A stretch of 64,000 nucleotides of DNA from Microbacterium sp. 3J1 (GCF_001049495.1 NZ_CDWI01000014.1:186001-250000); one strand, 5' to 3'. Shown: positions 10,163 through 21,235, numbered from the stretch's first letter. Made by a program: numbers and translations. Notes: generated from the sequence alone by a model not told the origin.

Positions 10163-11380
10163 TCAGTCCGTGAGCTCCCGCACGACCGCATCCGCGAGCA
10201 GCCGACCCCGGAGGGTGAGCTGCACGTGTCCGCGCATCGCCGCAGCGGGCTCGACGAGCCCGTCGGCGATCAGCCCTGCGACGCGCGGCCGCTTGTCCTG
10301 GGCGAGATCGTCGACCGCTATGCCCTCGCGGATGCGGCTCAGGAGCAGGATCCGCTCCAGCGTCCGCGAATCCTCGTCGGGCCGCTCGGTCCCCGCCGCC
10401 GGGGATTCGGACGCTGCGAGGCGCTGTGCGTACGCGGCCGGGTGCTTGACGTTCCACCACCGCAGTCCCGCGACATGGCTGTGCGCCCCGGGGCCGAAGC
10501 CCCACCAGTCACTCCCCCGCCAGTAGGCGAGGTTGTGTCGGGAGCGCTGCTCGGCGGTCCGCGACCAGTTGCTGACCTCGTACCACTCGAAGCCCGCCGC
10601 TGCGAGCCGAGCATCCGCCAGTTCGTACATGTCGGCCTGGAGGTCGTCGTCGGGCGTCGGCACCTCACCGCGGCGGATCTGCCTGGCGAGCTTCGTGCCG
10701 TCCTCGATGATCAGCGCATACGCCGAGATGTGGTCGGACTCGAGCTCGAGGGCCGCGTCGAGCGAGGCCTCCCAATCCGCCAGGGATTCACCGGGAGCGC
10801 CGTAGATGAGGTCGACGCTGACCGCGAGGCCTGCGTCCTTCGCCGCAGCGACGGCCGTGCGCACGTTCTCGGGACGGTGGGTGCGATCGAGCGCGGCGAG
10901 CACCTGCGGCACCGCCGACTGCATCCCGATCGAGAGTCGGGTCACCCCCGCATCCGCGAGTGTGCGGGCCACCTCGGGGGTCACGGTGTCGGGGTTCGCC
11001 TCGACGGTGACCTCTGCCCCGTCCGCGAGCCCGAACGCCGCGGTGGCGGCGCCGAGCATGCGGGCGAGATCACCGGGGGGCAGCAGCGTCGGCGTGCCGC
11101 CGCCGAAGAAGACGGTGTCCATCGGGCGCAGGGCGTCGGCCTCGCCGAGCACCCGGCGGGCCAGGGCGATCTCGGTGATCAGCGTCGATGCGTAGTCCTC
11201 CTGCTTCGCGCCGCGGAGCTCGCTCGACGTGTAGGTGTTGAAGTCGCAGTACCCGCAGCGCACGCTGCAGAACGGGACGTGCAGGTACGCGGAGAAGGGG
11301 ACGTCGCGATCGATCGGGAGGTCGGCGGGCAGACGCCCGTCGGTCGGAGCCGGGTCGCCGAGGGGAAGCGGACCGGCCAT
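10163..11380 (-). CDS. hemW: Radical SAM protein HemW (heme chaperone)
   Basis: HemW is a radical SAM protein that binds heme and is thought to deliver it; older annotation as a coproporphyrinogen oxidase is usually wrong. Taking the ATG at 11380 (405 aa), the [4Fe-4S] ligands are Cys38, Cys42 and Cys45 in CSVRCGYC, the CX3CX2C spacing of this family. GGGTPTLL follows for SAM binding. A longer frame to 11431 would overlap the upstream DUF1990 gene. No strong ribosome site is visible before 11380. It leads the hrcA side of a conserved cluster. Confidence 0.92.
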   Translation of the reverse strand: MAGPLPLGDPAPTDGRLPADLPIDRDVPFSAYLHVPFCSVRCGYCDFNTYTSSELRGAKQEDYASTLITEIALARRVLGEADALRPMDTVFFGGGTPTLLPPGDLARMLGAATAAFGLADGAEVTVEANPDTVTPEVARTLADAGVTRLSIGMQSAVPQVLAALDRTHRPENVRTAVAAAKDAGLAVSVDLIYGAPGESLADWEASLDAALELESDHISAYALIIEDGTKLARQIRRGEVPTPDDDLQADMYELADARLAAAGFEWYEVSNWSRTAEQRSRHNLAYWRGSDWWGFGPGAHSHVAGLRWWNVKHPAAYAQRLAASESPAAGTERPDEDSRTLERILLLSRIREGIAVDDLAQDKRPRVAGLIADGLVEPAAAMRGHVQLTLRGRLLADAVVRELTD

Positions 11381-11396
11381 CAGAGTTCTGAGACCA

Positions 11397-12050
11397 TCAG
11401 ACGGGGGTCGCGTACAGCGGTGAGATGGCACGGAGGTACCGGGCGAAGAGCTCGCGACGGCGACGCTTCACCAGCGCAGGGACCATCCGGTACAGCAGGG
11501 AGTTCGGGGCGTCGAAGGCGCGCACGGTGAACCACACCTCGTCGTTGTCCTCGCGCCACTCGATGTCGAACGACTCCTCGCCGCGCACGACGGACCCGCT
11601 GACCGTGCCGAGCACGAACCCGATGCGACGCTTCTCCTCGGTGACCGAGATCACCCGCAGCTCGGCGTCCGCGCGCATGCCGGCGACGCGTCCGTGCAGG
11701 CGCAGGGTCATCCCCGGACCTACGAACGGCGTGCCCTCCGCGTCGAAACGCTGCTCGACGTCGTTCTTGCTCGGGGCGATCGGGTTCCCCTCGGCATCGA
11801 AGCTGACACCTGCGTACGCGGGCCCGGGCGCGGGCCGGACGTCTTCGACCGCGAGGCCGGAAGCACGCTGCGCGGTCCACGTCAGCAGTGCCTCACCGGC
11901 GCTCTCGAAGCGCTCCGCACCGCTGCCGATCCGCCACGAGTTCTCGGCCGGGATGCTGCGCTCCGGCGGATACTGCATGAGATCGGGCGCGTGAGTGGCA
12001 CCCACGGCCGCATAGTCCACCGTGTCGTCTCGGAAAGTCCCGCGCCGCAT
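11397..12050 (-). CDS. DUF1990 family protein (first copy)
   Basis: The protein is about 217 residues from the ATG at 12050. It resembles the DUF1990 family: an N-terminal segment with YAAVGATHAP, a long beta-rich body with GPGMTLRL and GEESFDIEW, and a basic C-terminus ending in a helical RRRRELFARYLRAI segment. The fold is thought to be START/Bet v1-like, but no function is established. A TAGGCT sits 7 nt before the ATG. A second DUF1990 gene lies 81 nt upstream on the same strand. Confidence 0.75.
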   Translation of the reverse strand: MRRGTFRDDTVDYAAVGATHAPDLMQYPPERSIPAENSWRIGSGAERFESAGEALLTWTAQRASGLAVEDVRPAPGPAYAGVSFDAEGNPIAPSKNDVEQRFDAEGTPFVGPGMTLRLHGRVAGMRADAELRVISVTEEKRRIGFVLGTVSGSVVRGEESFDIEWREDNDEVWFTVRAFDAPNSLLYRMVPALVKRRRRELFARYLRAISPLYATPV

Positions 12051-12057
12051 GAGTTCC

Positions 12058-12063
12058 AGCCTA
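12058..12063 (-). promoter_or_regulatory. -10 element for the first DUF1990 gene (near-leaderless)
   Basis: TAGGCT on the minus strand ends 7 nt before the ATG at 12050, one nucleotide longer than the other eleven sites of this class in the window. Confidence 0.42.
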
Positions 12064-12131
12064 CTTGCCGAACGCTGGACGGTCACTCCACGCGCCGATG
12101 CCCCCGCTCGGGATTCGGGTCGAGATGCGCC

Positions 12132-12608
12132 TCAGCTGGCGCGCGCGACCTCGGAGAGGACGAGCCGTCTGTATCGGGCATGCGTCGAGCGCTGCATGAG
12201 TCGCAGCGCGGGCGCGAGCATCCGCCAGACAGGAGAGGACGGCCGCGAGATCGACCTGGCGGTGAAGACGCCGCCTTCCAGTACGAAGGATTCTTCTCCG
12301 TAGATCGGATGCCCTGGCCTCGTCTCGTATCCGAATCCGCACCCATCGGCCCAGACCACCCGGATCGGTTCCCGGAAGGTCAGGCCGAGCACCCGCTTCG
12401 AGAGGGTCCCCTCCTGCCCGGCGAACGGAGGAGCATCAGGGGTTCCGAACCCGACGCGGCGTTTGAACTCCCACGATCGGATCAGGTCGGCGACGGCATC
12501 CTGCGCGCGGGCCGGCACAGGAACCGTCCGCTCGTCGACCCTCATCCCGTCGGGAACCATCACGAGGGGATGCCGCGTCGCCCCGCGCTCGTACCGCGGC
12601 AGCGCCAC
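12132..12608 (-). CDS. DUF1990 family protein (second copy)
   Basis: This 158-residue protein shares the DUF1990 pattern of its neighbour: VPARAQDAVADLIRSW near the start, an aromatic VWADGCGFGYETRPGHP segment, GEESF, and a C-terminal basic helix. It is shorter and lacks the first part of the other copy. I take the GTG at 12608, one nucleotide after the lepA stop, as the start; internal starts such as the ATG at 12560 are possible. Function is unknown. It probably depends on lepA transcription and translation. Confidence 0.68.
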   Translation of the reverse strand: MALPRYERGATRHPLVMVPDGMRVDERTVPVPARAQDAVADLIRSWEFKRRVGFGTPDAPPFAGQEGTLSKRVLGLTFREPIRVVWADGCGFGYETRPGHPIYGEESFVLEGGVFTARSISRPSSPVWRMLAPALRLMQRSTHARYRRLVLSEVARAS

Positions 12609-12609
12609 G

Positions 12610-14463
<1,854 letters not shown>

Positions 14464-14472
14464 GTCCCGTCG

Positions 14473-14478
14473 ATTCTA
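14473..14478 (-). promoter_or_regulatory. -10 element of lepA
   Basis: TAGAAT fits the -10 pattern and predicts a transcript starting roughly 2-4 nt before the lepA ATG. No -35 is convincing. The rest of the 240-nt gap to 14704 holds short imperfect inverted repeats but no clear promoter for the plus-strand operon. Confidence 0.45.
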
Positions 14479-14703
14479 CGGTGAGGTGCGCCTCATGCCC
14501 GATTCGATCGATCCGATGATATTCTGCCCAGGTTGCCCGGGAGCCATCCGTGACACCGGATCCCGTGAGCGATAAGACTCCGTCACAGACCAGGTGCAGG
14601 TGTCGTGTCGCGCAGATCGGCTGATGGTGATTGACTGTCTTCCCGGCTCAGCGTTGCGTCGGCACCTTCCGCGCGCGTCTGTAGAAGAGAAAGAATCATC
14701 ACC

Positions 14704-15687
14704 TTGATCAAGTATCTCGTGCGCCGAGCGGCCGGCTGGCTTCTCATGATCGTGGTCGCGACGAACATCACGTACTTCCTCGCGTGGGGCTTCCTCGATC
14801 CGCGCAGCAACTACGTCGGCCGTCGCCCCCCGCTCACCGAAGAGCAGATCGTGAACACGCTGGCGCCGCGCAACCTCAGCGACACCGTCCCGCTCATCGA
14901 GCGATGGTGGACGTGGCTCACCGGCATCGTCCTGCGGTGGGACTGGGGTGTCAGCCCGACCGGCGGATCGGTGAACGAGCAGGTCGCCTACCGCATGTGG
15001 GTCAGCGCGGAGCTCGTCCTCGGCGCCACGATCCTCACGACCGTGCTCGGCATCGCGCTCGGCGTGTACACGGCCTCCCGCCAGTACAAGCTGGCGGACC
15101 GCATCGGCCAGGCGACGAGCATCATCACGATGAACATCCCGATCGTCGTCGCCGCCTTCGGCATCGTGCTCCTCGCGATCGCGCTGAACGACGCCACCGG
15201 CGTCCGCATCTTCTACGTGACCGGCAATGCCAGCAGAGGTGTCGAGGGCTTCTTCCCCGTCCTCATAGACGTGCTCCAGCATCTGACCTTGCCCACGATC
15301 TCGCTCGTGCTGGTCGGCTACGCCGGCATCCACTTCCTTCAGCGGTCGCTCCTGCTCGACAACATCGGCGCGGACTACGTGCGAACGGCCCGCGCCAAGG
15401 GCCTGACCAAGCAGCAGGCCATCCGCAAGCACGCGCTGCGCACGTCCCTGATCCCGGTCGCCACCCAGGTGGCCTTCACCATCCCCGCCGTGTTCACCGG
15501 TGCAGTGCTCACCGAGACGATCTTCGCCTGGAACGGCATGGGCAAGTACTTCATCGACGCGATCACCAAGAACGACATCCACGGCACAGTGGCGATCGCG
15601 GCCTTCGGCGCAGTCCTCACCGCGATCGGCGCGATCCTCGCCGATGTCGCCGTCGTCGTTCTGGATCCTCGAGTGAGAGTGAGCTGA
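14704..15687 (+). CDS. Oligopeptide ABC transporter permease (DppB type)
   Basis: This is one of two inner-membrane subunits of a peptide importer. The 327-residue protein starts at TTG, with GAGAAAG about 12 nt upstream. It has an N-terminal membrane segment, a long extracytoplasmic region, then the conserved permease core. The EAA-loop is recognisable in YVRTARAKGLTKQQAIRKHA, the contact site for the ATPase. The next permease begins 1 nt after its stop, so the operon is tightly packed. Confidence 0.92.
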   Translation: MIKYLVRRAAGWLLMIVVATNITYFLAWGFLDPRSNYVGRRPPLTEEQIVNTLAPRNLSDTVPLIERWWTWLTGIVLRWDWGVSPTGGSVNEQVAYRMWVSAELVLGATILTTVLGIALGVYTASRQYKLADRIGQATSIITMNIPIVVAAFGIVLLAIALNDATGVRIFYVTGNASRGVEGFFPVLIDVLQHLTLPTISLVLVGYAGIHFLQRSLLLDNIGADYVRTARAKGLTKQQAIRKHALRTSLIPVATQVAFTIPAVFTGAVLTETIFAWNGMGKYFIDAITKNDIHGTVAIAAFGAVLTAIGAILADVAVVVLDPRVRVS

Positions 15688-15688
15688 G

Positions 15689-16627
15689 ATGACCTCAGAA
15701 ATGATCGACCCCACCGTCGAGGCGCCCTCCGTCCCGCCGGGCCCCGAGACGACTCGCGTGGCCACCCGCCGGCTGTCCAAGTGGACGCTCTACTCCCGCC
15801 GTTTCGCCCGCAACAAGGGCGCGCTCGTCGGACTGGCGATCTTCGTGCTGCTCGTGCTGTTCGCGATCTTCGGCCCGCTGATCGCCCGTTACGATCACGT
15901 CGAGCTCGACTTCCTCGCTCTGAGCACGGGACCGACGTCCGAGCACTGGTTCGGCACGAACAACGCCGGGAACGACCTGTTCGCGCAGGTCGCGGTCGGA
16001 CTCCAGCGATCGCTCATGATCGCCGTGTCGGTGTCCGTCGGCGTGACGATCGTGTCCGCCCTGGTGGGCACGGCCGCCGCGTACTTCGGCGGCTGGACCG
16101 AACGCATCACTCTCCTCGTCATCCACTTCATGATGGTGATCCCCAGCTTCCTGATCCTCGCGATGATCTCGAACAAGTCGGGCGGAGACTGGCGGGTCAT
16201 CGCGCTCATCATGATCTTCGTCATCGGCTGGTACTTCCCCGCCCGTGTCATCTGGACGCTGGCCCTGTCGCTCCGTGAGCGGGAGTATGTGAGCGCCGCG
16301 CGCTACATGGGGGTCAAGGGGATGCGGATCGTCCTGCGCCACCTGCTGCCGAACATCGGCTCGCTGCTGGTCATCAACTTCACCCTCGGCGTCGTGAACG
16401 CCGTCGTGGCGGAGACCGGACTGTCCTTCCTCGGATTCGGCGTGAAGATCCCCGACGTCTCCCTCGGCGCGCTCATCGGCGCCGGGTCGAGCTCGCTCGT
16501 CACGTCACCGTGGCTGTTCTACTTCCCCGCTGCGGCGCTCACGCTTCTCACGGTCTCGATGGCGCTGATCGCCGACGGACTCCGTGACGCCCTCGACCCC
16601 ACCTCAGCGGCTGGAGGCCGTGCATGA
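15689..16627 (+). CDS. Oligopeptide ABC transporter permease (DppC type)
   Basis: The 312-residue second permease has a cytoplasmic N-terminal tail, the OppC_N membrane segment (about residues 45-70), and a binding-protein-dependent transport domain. The EAA-like loop reads EYVSAARYMGVKGMRIVLRH. The motif HWFGTNNAGNDLFAQV in the N-terminal half is typical of DppC. The ATPase gene overlaps its stop by 4 bp (ATGA). Confidence 0.93.
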   Translation: MTSEMIDPTVEAPSVPPGPETTRVATRRLSKWTLYSRRFARNKGALVGLAIFVLLVLFAIFGPLIARYDHVELDFLALSTGPTSEHWFGTNNAGNDLFAQVAVGLQRSLMIAVSVSVGVTIVSALVGTAAAYFGGWTERITLLVIHFMMVIPSFLILAMISNKSGGDWRVIALIMIFVIGWYFPARVIWTLALSLREREYVSAARYMGVKGMRIVLRHLLPNIGSLLVINFTLGVVNAVVAETGLSFLGFGVKIPDVSLGALIGAGSSSLVTSPWLFYFPAAALTLLTVSMALIADGLRDALDPTSAAGGRA

Positions 16628-18552
16628 GCAACGTACTCTCAGTCCGAGATCTCACCGTCAGCTTCGCGTCCGAGGCAGGGCGCGTCGACGCCGTGCGCGG
16701 CGTCTCCTTCGATCTCGAGGCCGGCAAGACCCTCGGCATCGTCGGGGAATCCGGTTCCGGCAAGTCGGTCACCTCGCTCGCGATCATGGGCCTGCTCGAC
16801 GAGAACGCCAAGGTGACGGGCTCCATCGTCTACGAGGGCCAGGAACTCCTCGGCATGAGCGACAAGCAGCTCTCGGTGATCCGGGGCAACGGCATGTCGA
16901 TGGTCTTCCAGGACCCGCTGACGTCGCTGACCCCCGTCTTCACGGTCGGCGACCAGCTCATCGAGGCGCTCACCGTGCACCGCAACCTGAGCAAGAAGGA
17001 CGCGTGGAACCGCTCCGTCGAGCTCCTGAAGCTCGTGGGCATCACCGAGCCGGAACGGCGGATGAAGTCCTTCCCCCACGAGTTCTCCGGCGGTATGCGC
17101 CAGCGCGTGGTGATCGCGATCGCGATGGCGAACAACCCGAAGCTCATCATCTGCGACGAGCCCACGACCGCACTGGACGTGACGATCCAGGCGCAGATCC
17201 TCGATCTGATCGAGAAGGCCCAGCAGGAGACCGGCGCCGCGGTGATCATGATCACCCATGACATGGGCGTCGTCGCGCGAACCGCCGACGATGTCATGGT
17301 CATGTACGCGGGCAAGCCCGTCGAGCAGGCTCCGGCGCACGAGCTGTTCCACAAGACGCGGATGCCGTACTCGATCGGGCTCCTCGGAGCGATCCCCCGT
17401 GTCGACAAGGCCGAGAAGGTGCCGCTCACCCCGATCAAGGGCAACCCTCCCCTGCTCATCAACCTGCCGGATGCCTGCCCGTTCGCCGACCGCTGCCCGA
17501 TCGCCCTTGAGGCGTGCCGGACGCGGGAACCCGACCTGCTTCCCGTCGCCACCGGCAGCGGCGATGCGCACAAGGCGGCGTGCATCCGCGCCGACGAGAT
17601 CGAGGACGGAGGGCTGCTCGGCGGCCTCCCCGTCTACCCCATCCGCGACATCCCCGAGAGCCCGCTGGCGACGGTCCCCCGCGAGGAACGGCCGGTCACC
17701 CTCGAGGTCAAGAACCTCACGAAGACCTTCCCCCTGCTCAAGGGCGCCTTCCTCAAGCGCAAGGTCGGCGAGGTGCATGCGATCAAGGGCATCAGCTTCG
17801 ACGTCCGCGAGGGCGAGACGATGGCCATCGTCGGAGAGTCGGGAAGCGGCAAGACCACGACCCTGCTGCAGATCATGGACATGGTGAAGCAGACCGACGG
17901 CGACATCGTCATCGCCGGGACCAGCGTCAACGACATCCACAGCCACAAGGTGGAGCGTCGCCTCCGCCGCGACATCCAGATCGTGTTCCAGGACCCCATG
18001 GGGGCGCTCGACCCGCGCATGACGGTGGCGGACATCATCTCCGAACCGCTCTTCGCGATCGGCACCCCCAAGGACGAGGCCTACAGCCGCGTCGACGAGC
18101 TGATGGATCTCGTGGGACTCAACCCCGCGCACAGCGACCGCTTCCCGCAGGCGTTCTCGGGCGGACAGCGTCAGCGCATCGGCATCGCCCGGGCGCTGTC
18201 GACGAACCCGAAGATCGTGGTCCTCGACGAGCCCGTGTCCGCCCTCGACGTCTCGATCCAGGCCGGCGTGATCAACCTGCTCGACGAGCTGAAGGCCAAG
18301 CTCGGTCTGTCCTACCTGTTCGTCGCGCACGACCTCTCGGTCGTCCGTCACATCGCCGATCGCGTCGCCGTGATGTACCTCGGAGACTTCGTCGAGCACG
18401 GTGATGTCGACGAGGTGTTCGAGAACCCCCAGCACCCGTACACCCAGGCGCTGCTGTCCGCGATCCCCGTGCCCGACCCGGACATCGAGCGCACGAGGAC
18501 CCGTGTCGTGTTCGATCCGGAGACCATGTCCACCCGTCCCGTTCTCGCCTGA
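16624..18552 (+). CDS. Dual oligopeptide ABC transporter ATPase (DppD-DppF fusion)
   Basis: The 642-residue protein fuses two nucleotide-binding domains, so one chain can power the importer. Domain 1 (about residues 1-330) has Walker A GESGSGKS near 40, signature FSGGMRQR and Walker B LIICDEP. It ends in the Cys-rich oligopeptide C-terminal region (CPFADRCPIALEAC) seen in Opp/Dpp ATPases. Domain 2 (about 355-640) has GESGSGKT, FSGGQRQR and IVVLDEP. All catalytic motifs look intact. It is translationally coupled to the DppC gene by ATGA. Confidence 0.94.
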   Translation: MSNVLSVRDLTVSFASEAGRVDAVRGVSFDLEAGKTLGIVGESGSGKSVTSLAIMGLLDENAKVTGSIVYEGQELLGMSDKQLSVIRGNGMSMVFQDPLTSLTPVFTVGDQLIEALTVHRNLSKKDAWNRSVELLKLVGITEPERRMKSFPHEFSGGMRQRVVIAIAMANNPKLIICDEPTTALDVTIQAQILDLIEKAQQETGAAVIMITHDMGVVARTADDVMVMYAGKPVEQAPAHELFHKTRMPYSIGLLGAIPRVDKAEKVPLTPIKGNPPLLINLPDACPFADRCPIALEACRTREPDLLPVATGSGDAHKAACIRADEIEDGGLLGGLPVYPIRDIPESPLATVPREERPVTLEVKNLTKTFPLLKGAFLKRKVGEVHAIKGISFDVREGETMAIVGESGSGKTTTLLQIMDMVKQTDGDIVIAGTSVNDIHSHKVERRLRRDIQIVFQDPMGALDPRMTVADIISEPLFAIGTPKDEAYSRVDELMDLVGLNPAHSDRFPQAFSGGQRQRIGIARALSTNPKIVVLDEPVSALDVSIQAGVINLLDELKAKLGLSYLFVAHDLSVVRHIADRVAVMYLGDFVEHGDVDEVFENPQHPYTQALLSAIPVPDPDIERTRTRVVFDPETMSTRPVLA

Positions 18553-18651
18553 TCGCGTCGCCGGACCCGGGGCCTCCGGTCGCGGGTCACTGTCCGATAA
18601 CGGTTAGGAAGTATTCACTGCGCGCTCGTGTGCTGGCCCTCGAGGCCGAAC

Positions 18652-18657
18652 TAGTCT
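18652..18657 (+). promoter_or_regulatory. -10 element before the binding-protein gene
   Basis: TAGTCT ends 7 nt before an in-frame ATG at 18665 and 37 nt before the preferred ATG at 18695. It would let the abundant binding protein be made from its own transcript, separate from the permease-ATPase genes. Confidence 0.45.
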
Positions 18658-18694
18658 TCCCCTTATGAAAACGCCGAAAGGCGAAAGGAGCACC

Positions 18695-20410
18695 ATGAAG
18701 AACAAGAAGTTGTTGGGGGCGATCGCGATCAGCGGCGTCCTCGCACTCGCCCTCGCGGGGTGCGCGAGCGGTTCCGGGAACAACGGCGGCGGGGAAAGCG
18801 GCGGCGAGACCGTCGAGACCAAGGCCGCCGACTACAACCCGCAGCCCCGTGAGAACCTTCAGGAGGGCGGCGAGGTCAATTTCGAGATCAACGAGGTTCC
18901 GGAGCAGCTGAACGCGTTCAACAGCGACGCCAGCGCCGACACCGCTCGACTCTGGTACTACTACATGCCGCAGCTTCTCCTTGTCTCGCCGGAGGGCGAG
19001 GTCACGAAGAACGACGCCTACCTCGACGAGTACGAGATCGGCGAAGAGGGCGGCAACACGACCCTCACGTTCACCTTCACCGAGGAGTCGCACTTCAACG
19101 ACGGCACGCCGATGGACTGGACCGCCATCGACGCCACGTGGAAGGCCAACCGCTCGTACGACGAGGGCTTCAACCCCAACGCGACCGACGGATACAAGCA
19201 GATCACCTCGGTCGAGCAGGGCGACACCGCCAAGACGGCCGTCGTCACGTTCGACGGGATCTACGCCTGGCCGTCCATGGCCTTCCTCACCGGTGGCGTC
19301 CTGAACCCGAAGCACGCCGATGTCGAGACCTTCAACAACGCCTACATCGGCAACCTCAACGCCGAGTGGGGCGCGGGCCCGTACACGGTCGACGAGTTCG
19401 ACGCGAACGCCGGCTTCGTCTCCTTCAAGCCGAACCCCGAGTGGTGGGGCAACGCTCCGCTCCTCGACAAGGTAACCTTCACCGCTCTCGAGGACGACGC
19501 TGCCATCAACGCGTTCAAGAACGGCGAGATCGACCAGGTCGAGGCCGGCAGCCAGGAGCGCCTGAAGCAGGTCGAGGACGTCGACGGCGCAGTCGTCCGT
19601 CGTGCTCAGCAGACCGCGAAGACCGTCCTGATGGTCGACGCCGACAAGCCGCAGTTCGCCGAGCTCGACGCCCGCAAGGCGTTCTTCATGGGCATCAACA
19701 TCGATCAGCAGAAGCAGATCGCGTGGAACGGCCTCGGATACGAGGAGGAAGCCGCGGGCTCGCTGAACATGTACTCCTTCCAGGACGGCTGGAAGGATGC
19801 ATTCGCCGAGGCCGGACTCGAGTACGACGTCGACGGCGCCAAGAAGCTGCTCGACGACGCAGGCTGGGTCGAGGGCGAAGACGGCATCCGCGAGAAGGAC
19901 GGGACCAAGTTCACGGTCGTCTACCCGATCTTCAGCAACAGCCCCGTTCAGGAGGCTCTCGCGAAGTCGCTGCAGGCTCAGCAGAAGGAGATCGGCATCG
20001 ACGTGCAGATCGAGGTCCGCGCGTCGGCCGACTTCTCGGACGACTTCACGACGAAGAACTGGGATGTCTTCGGGCTCCGCTTCACGGACTCCGACCCGTT
20101 CGGACCCGCGTGGATGTGCCAGATCTACTGCTCCGACAGCGGTCTGAACCTCTCCGGCACCGGCACCCCCGAGATCGACACGCAGATCGCGGACGAGGTC
20201 GAGACGCAGAAGGACGCCGCCAGCTGGACCAAGGCTGCGATGGACCTCGAGCCGAAGATCATCGAGGAGACCTGGGGCGTCATCCCGCTCTACAACGGTC
20301 CTTCGATCTACGTCACGCAGGAGGGTCTCGCGAACCTCACCCCTGAGCCGTACGTCGGTCTGGACCTCTTCGGAGTGACTCCGGTCGAGGACCTCGGCTG
20401 GGAGAAGTAA
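18695..20410 (+). CDS. Oligopeptide ABC transporter substrate-binding lipoprotein
   Basis: This is the extracellular capture subunit of the importer, family 5 solute-binding proteins. From the ATG at 18695 (571 aa) it has a classic lipoprotein signal with lipobox LAGC (Cys near residue 22), then an acidic, Gly/Ser-rich linker. The mature two-lobed domain contains the family pattern NAFNSDASADTARLWYYY. GGAG lies 6 nt before this ATG. An ATG 30 nt upstream (18665) is in frame and could serve as a leaderless start that extends the n-region. It is last in the gene cluster, unusual for an operon but matching a private promoter. Confidence 0.93.
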   Translation: MKNKKLLGAIAISGVLALALAGCASGSGNNGGGESGGETVETKAADYNPQPRENLQEGGEVNFEINEVPEQLNAFNSDASADTARLWYYYMPQLLLVSPEGEVTKNDAYLDEYEIGEEGGNTTLTFTFTEESHFNDGTPMDWTAIDATWKANRSYDEGFNPNATDGYKQITSVEQGDTAKTAVVTFDGIYAWPSMAFLTGGVLNPKHADVETFNNAYIGNLNAEWGAGPYTVDEFDANAGFVSFKPNPEWWGNAPLLDKVTFTALEDDAAINAFKNGEIDQVEAGSQERLKQVEDVDGAVVRRAQQTAKTVLMVDADKPQFAELDARKAFFMGINIDQQKQIAWNGLGYEEEAAGSLNMYSFQDGWKDAFAEAGLEYDVDGAKKLLDDAGWVEGEDGIREKDGTKFTVVYPIFSNSPVQEALAKSLQAQQKEIGIDVQIEVRASADFSDDFTTKNWDVFGLRFTDSDPFGPAWMCQIYCSDSGLNLSGTGTPEIDTQIADEVETQKDAASWTKAAMDLEPKIIEETWGVIPLYNGPSIYVTQEGLANLTPEPYVGLDLFGVTPVEDLGWEK

Positions 20411-20431
20411 GCACAGGACACCTGTGTCGAG

Positions 20432-20468
20432 GCGGGGTCGGTGGTTCATCCACCGGCCCCGCTTCTCT
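20432..20468 (+). terminator. Rho-independent-like terminator after the peptide importer
   Basis: A 13-bp stem (20432-20444 with 20450-20462, one G-U pair) with a 5-nt loop is followed by TTCTCT. It lies 21 nt after the binding-protein stop and immediately before the promoter of the next gene. Confidence 0.82.
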
Positions 20469-20473
20469 ATGCT
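20468..20473 (+). promoter_or_regulatory. -10 element of the alpha/beta hydrolase gene (leaderless)
   Basis: TATGCT matches TANNNT and ends exactly 6 nt before the GTG at 20480. It abuts the terminator of the preceding operon. Confidence 0.5.
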
Positions 20474-20479
20474 GAACGC

Positions 20480-21235
20480 GTGACCGTCCAGATCGTCCTC
20501 GTGCACGGCATCCGCACGTCTGCCACCATGTGGCGGTCGCAGCTGGCCTTCCTCGACGCACACGGCATCCCCGCCACGGCCGTCGATCTGCCGGGCCACG
20601 GTACGCGCATGGCGGAGGACTTCACCCTGCACGAGGCGCTGCACACGATCGACACCGCTGTGCGGACCGCAGCCGAGAAGGGTCCGGTGCTCCTCGTGGG
20701 GCACTCGATGGGCGGACTCCTCTGTCTGGCCTACGTGGGAGGTGCGCAGAAGCCGCCCGTCGATGCCCTGGTCGCCGCCTCGTGCACCGCCCTCCCCCAG
20801 GGGGCCGGTCTCACGGCGTACCGCGTGATCGCCCGCGCCGTCGACCGCCTGCCCGACCGAGGGATGTGGCTGACGAAGAGAATGCTCGCGGCGACCATCC
20901 CGGTCGAGACGCGGTCGGACTTCTCCGCCGGCGGCTACGCGCTCGACACCCAGGATGCCGCGCTGCAGGCGCTGTCCGCACTCGACCTCGCCACGGCCGT
21001 CGCGCGCATCAGGATCCCGCTCTGGTTCGTCAACGGTCAGTACGACCAGCTGCGCCTGAGCGAGAACCTGTTCCGGCGCCTCGCTCCGCACGCCGAGCTC
21101 ATCGTCGTCCCGCGCACGACGCATCTGGTCACCGCGATGCGGCCCGAGGTGTTCAATGCGGTGCTGCGGCTGGCGATCGCCACCGTCGACGCATCGGACG
21201 ACCTGTCCGTTCGGGCTGACGCGCCAGAGCGGTGA
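20480..21235 (+). CDS. Alpha/beta-fold hydrolase
   Basis: The 251-residue protein begins at GTG with VTVQIVLVHGIRTSATMW. It has the oxyanion HG motif, the nucleophile elbow GHSMGG, a likely catalytic Asp in NGQYD, and His in TTHLV. The set is a complete Ser-Asp-His triad of the lipase/esterase type. The substrate cannot be told from sequence. Its last 83 bp overlap the convergent MFS gene. Confidence 0.85.
   Translation: MTVQIVLVHGIRTSATMWRSQLAFLDAHGIPATAVDLPGHGTRMAEDFTLHEALHTIDTAVRTAAEKGPVLLVGHSMGGLLCLAYVGGAQKPPVDALVAASCTALPQGAGLTAYRVIARAVDRLPDRGMWLTKRMLAATIPVETRSDFSAGGYALDTQDAALQALSALDLATAVARIRIPLWFVNGQYDQLRLSENLFRRLAPHAELIVVPRTTHLVTAMRPEVFNAVLRLAIATVDASDDLSVRADAPER

Noticed and set aside
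18587..21124. 845-codon minus-strand frame opposite the peptide-binding protein
   Set aside because: Antisense shadow of an undoubted lipoprotein gene; biased composition and no motif.
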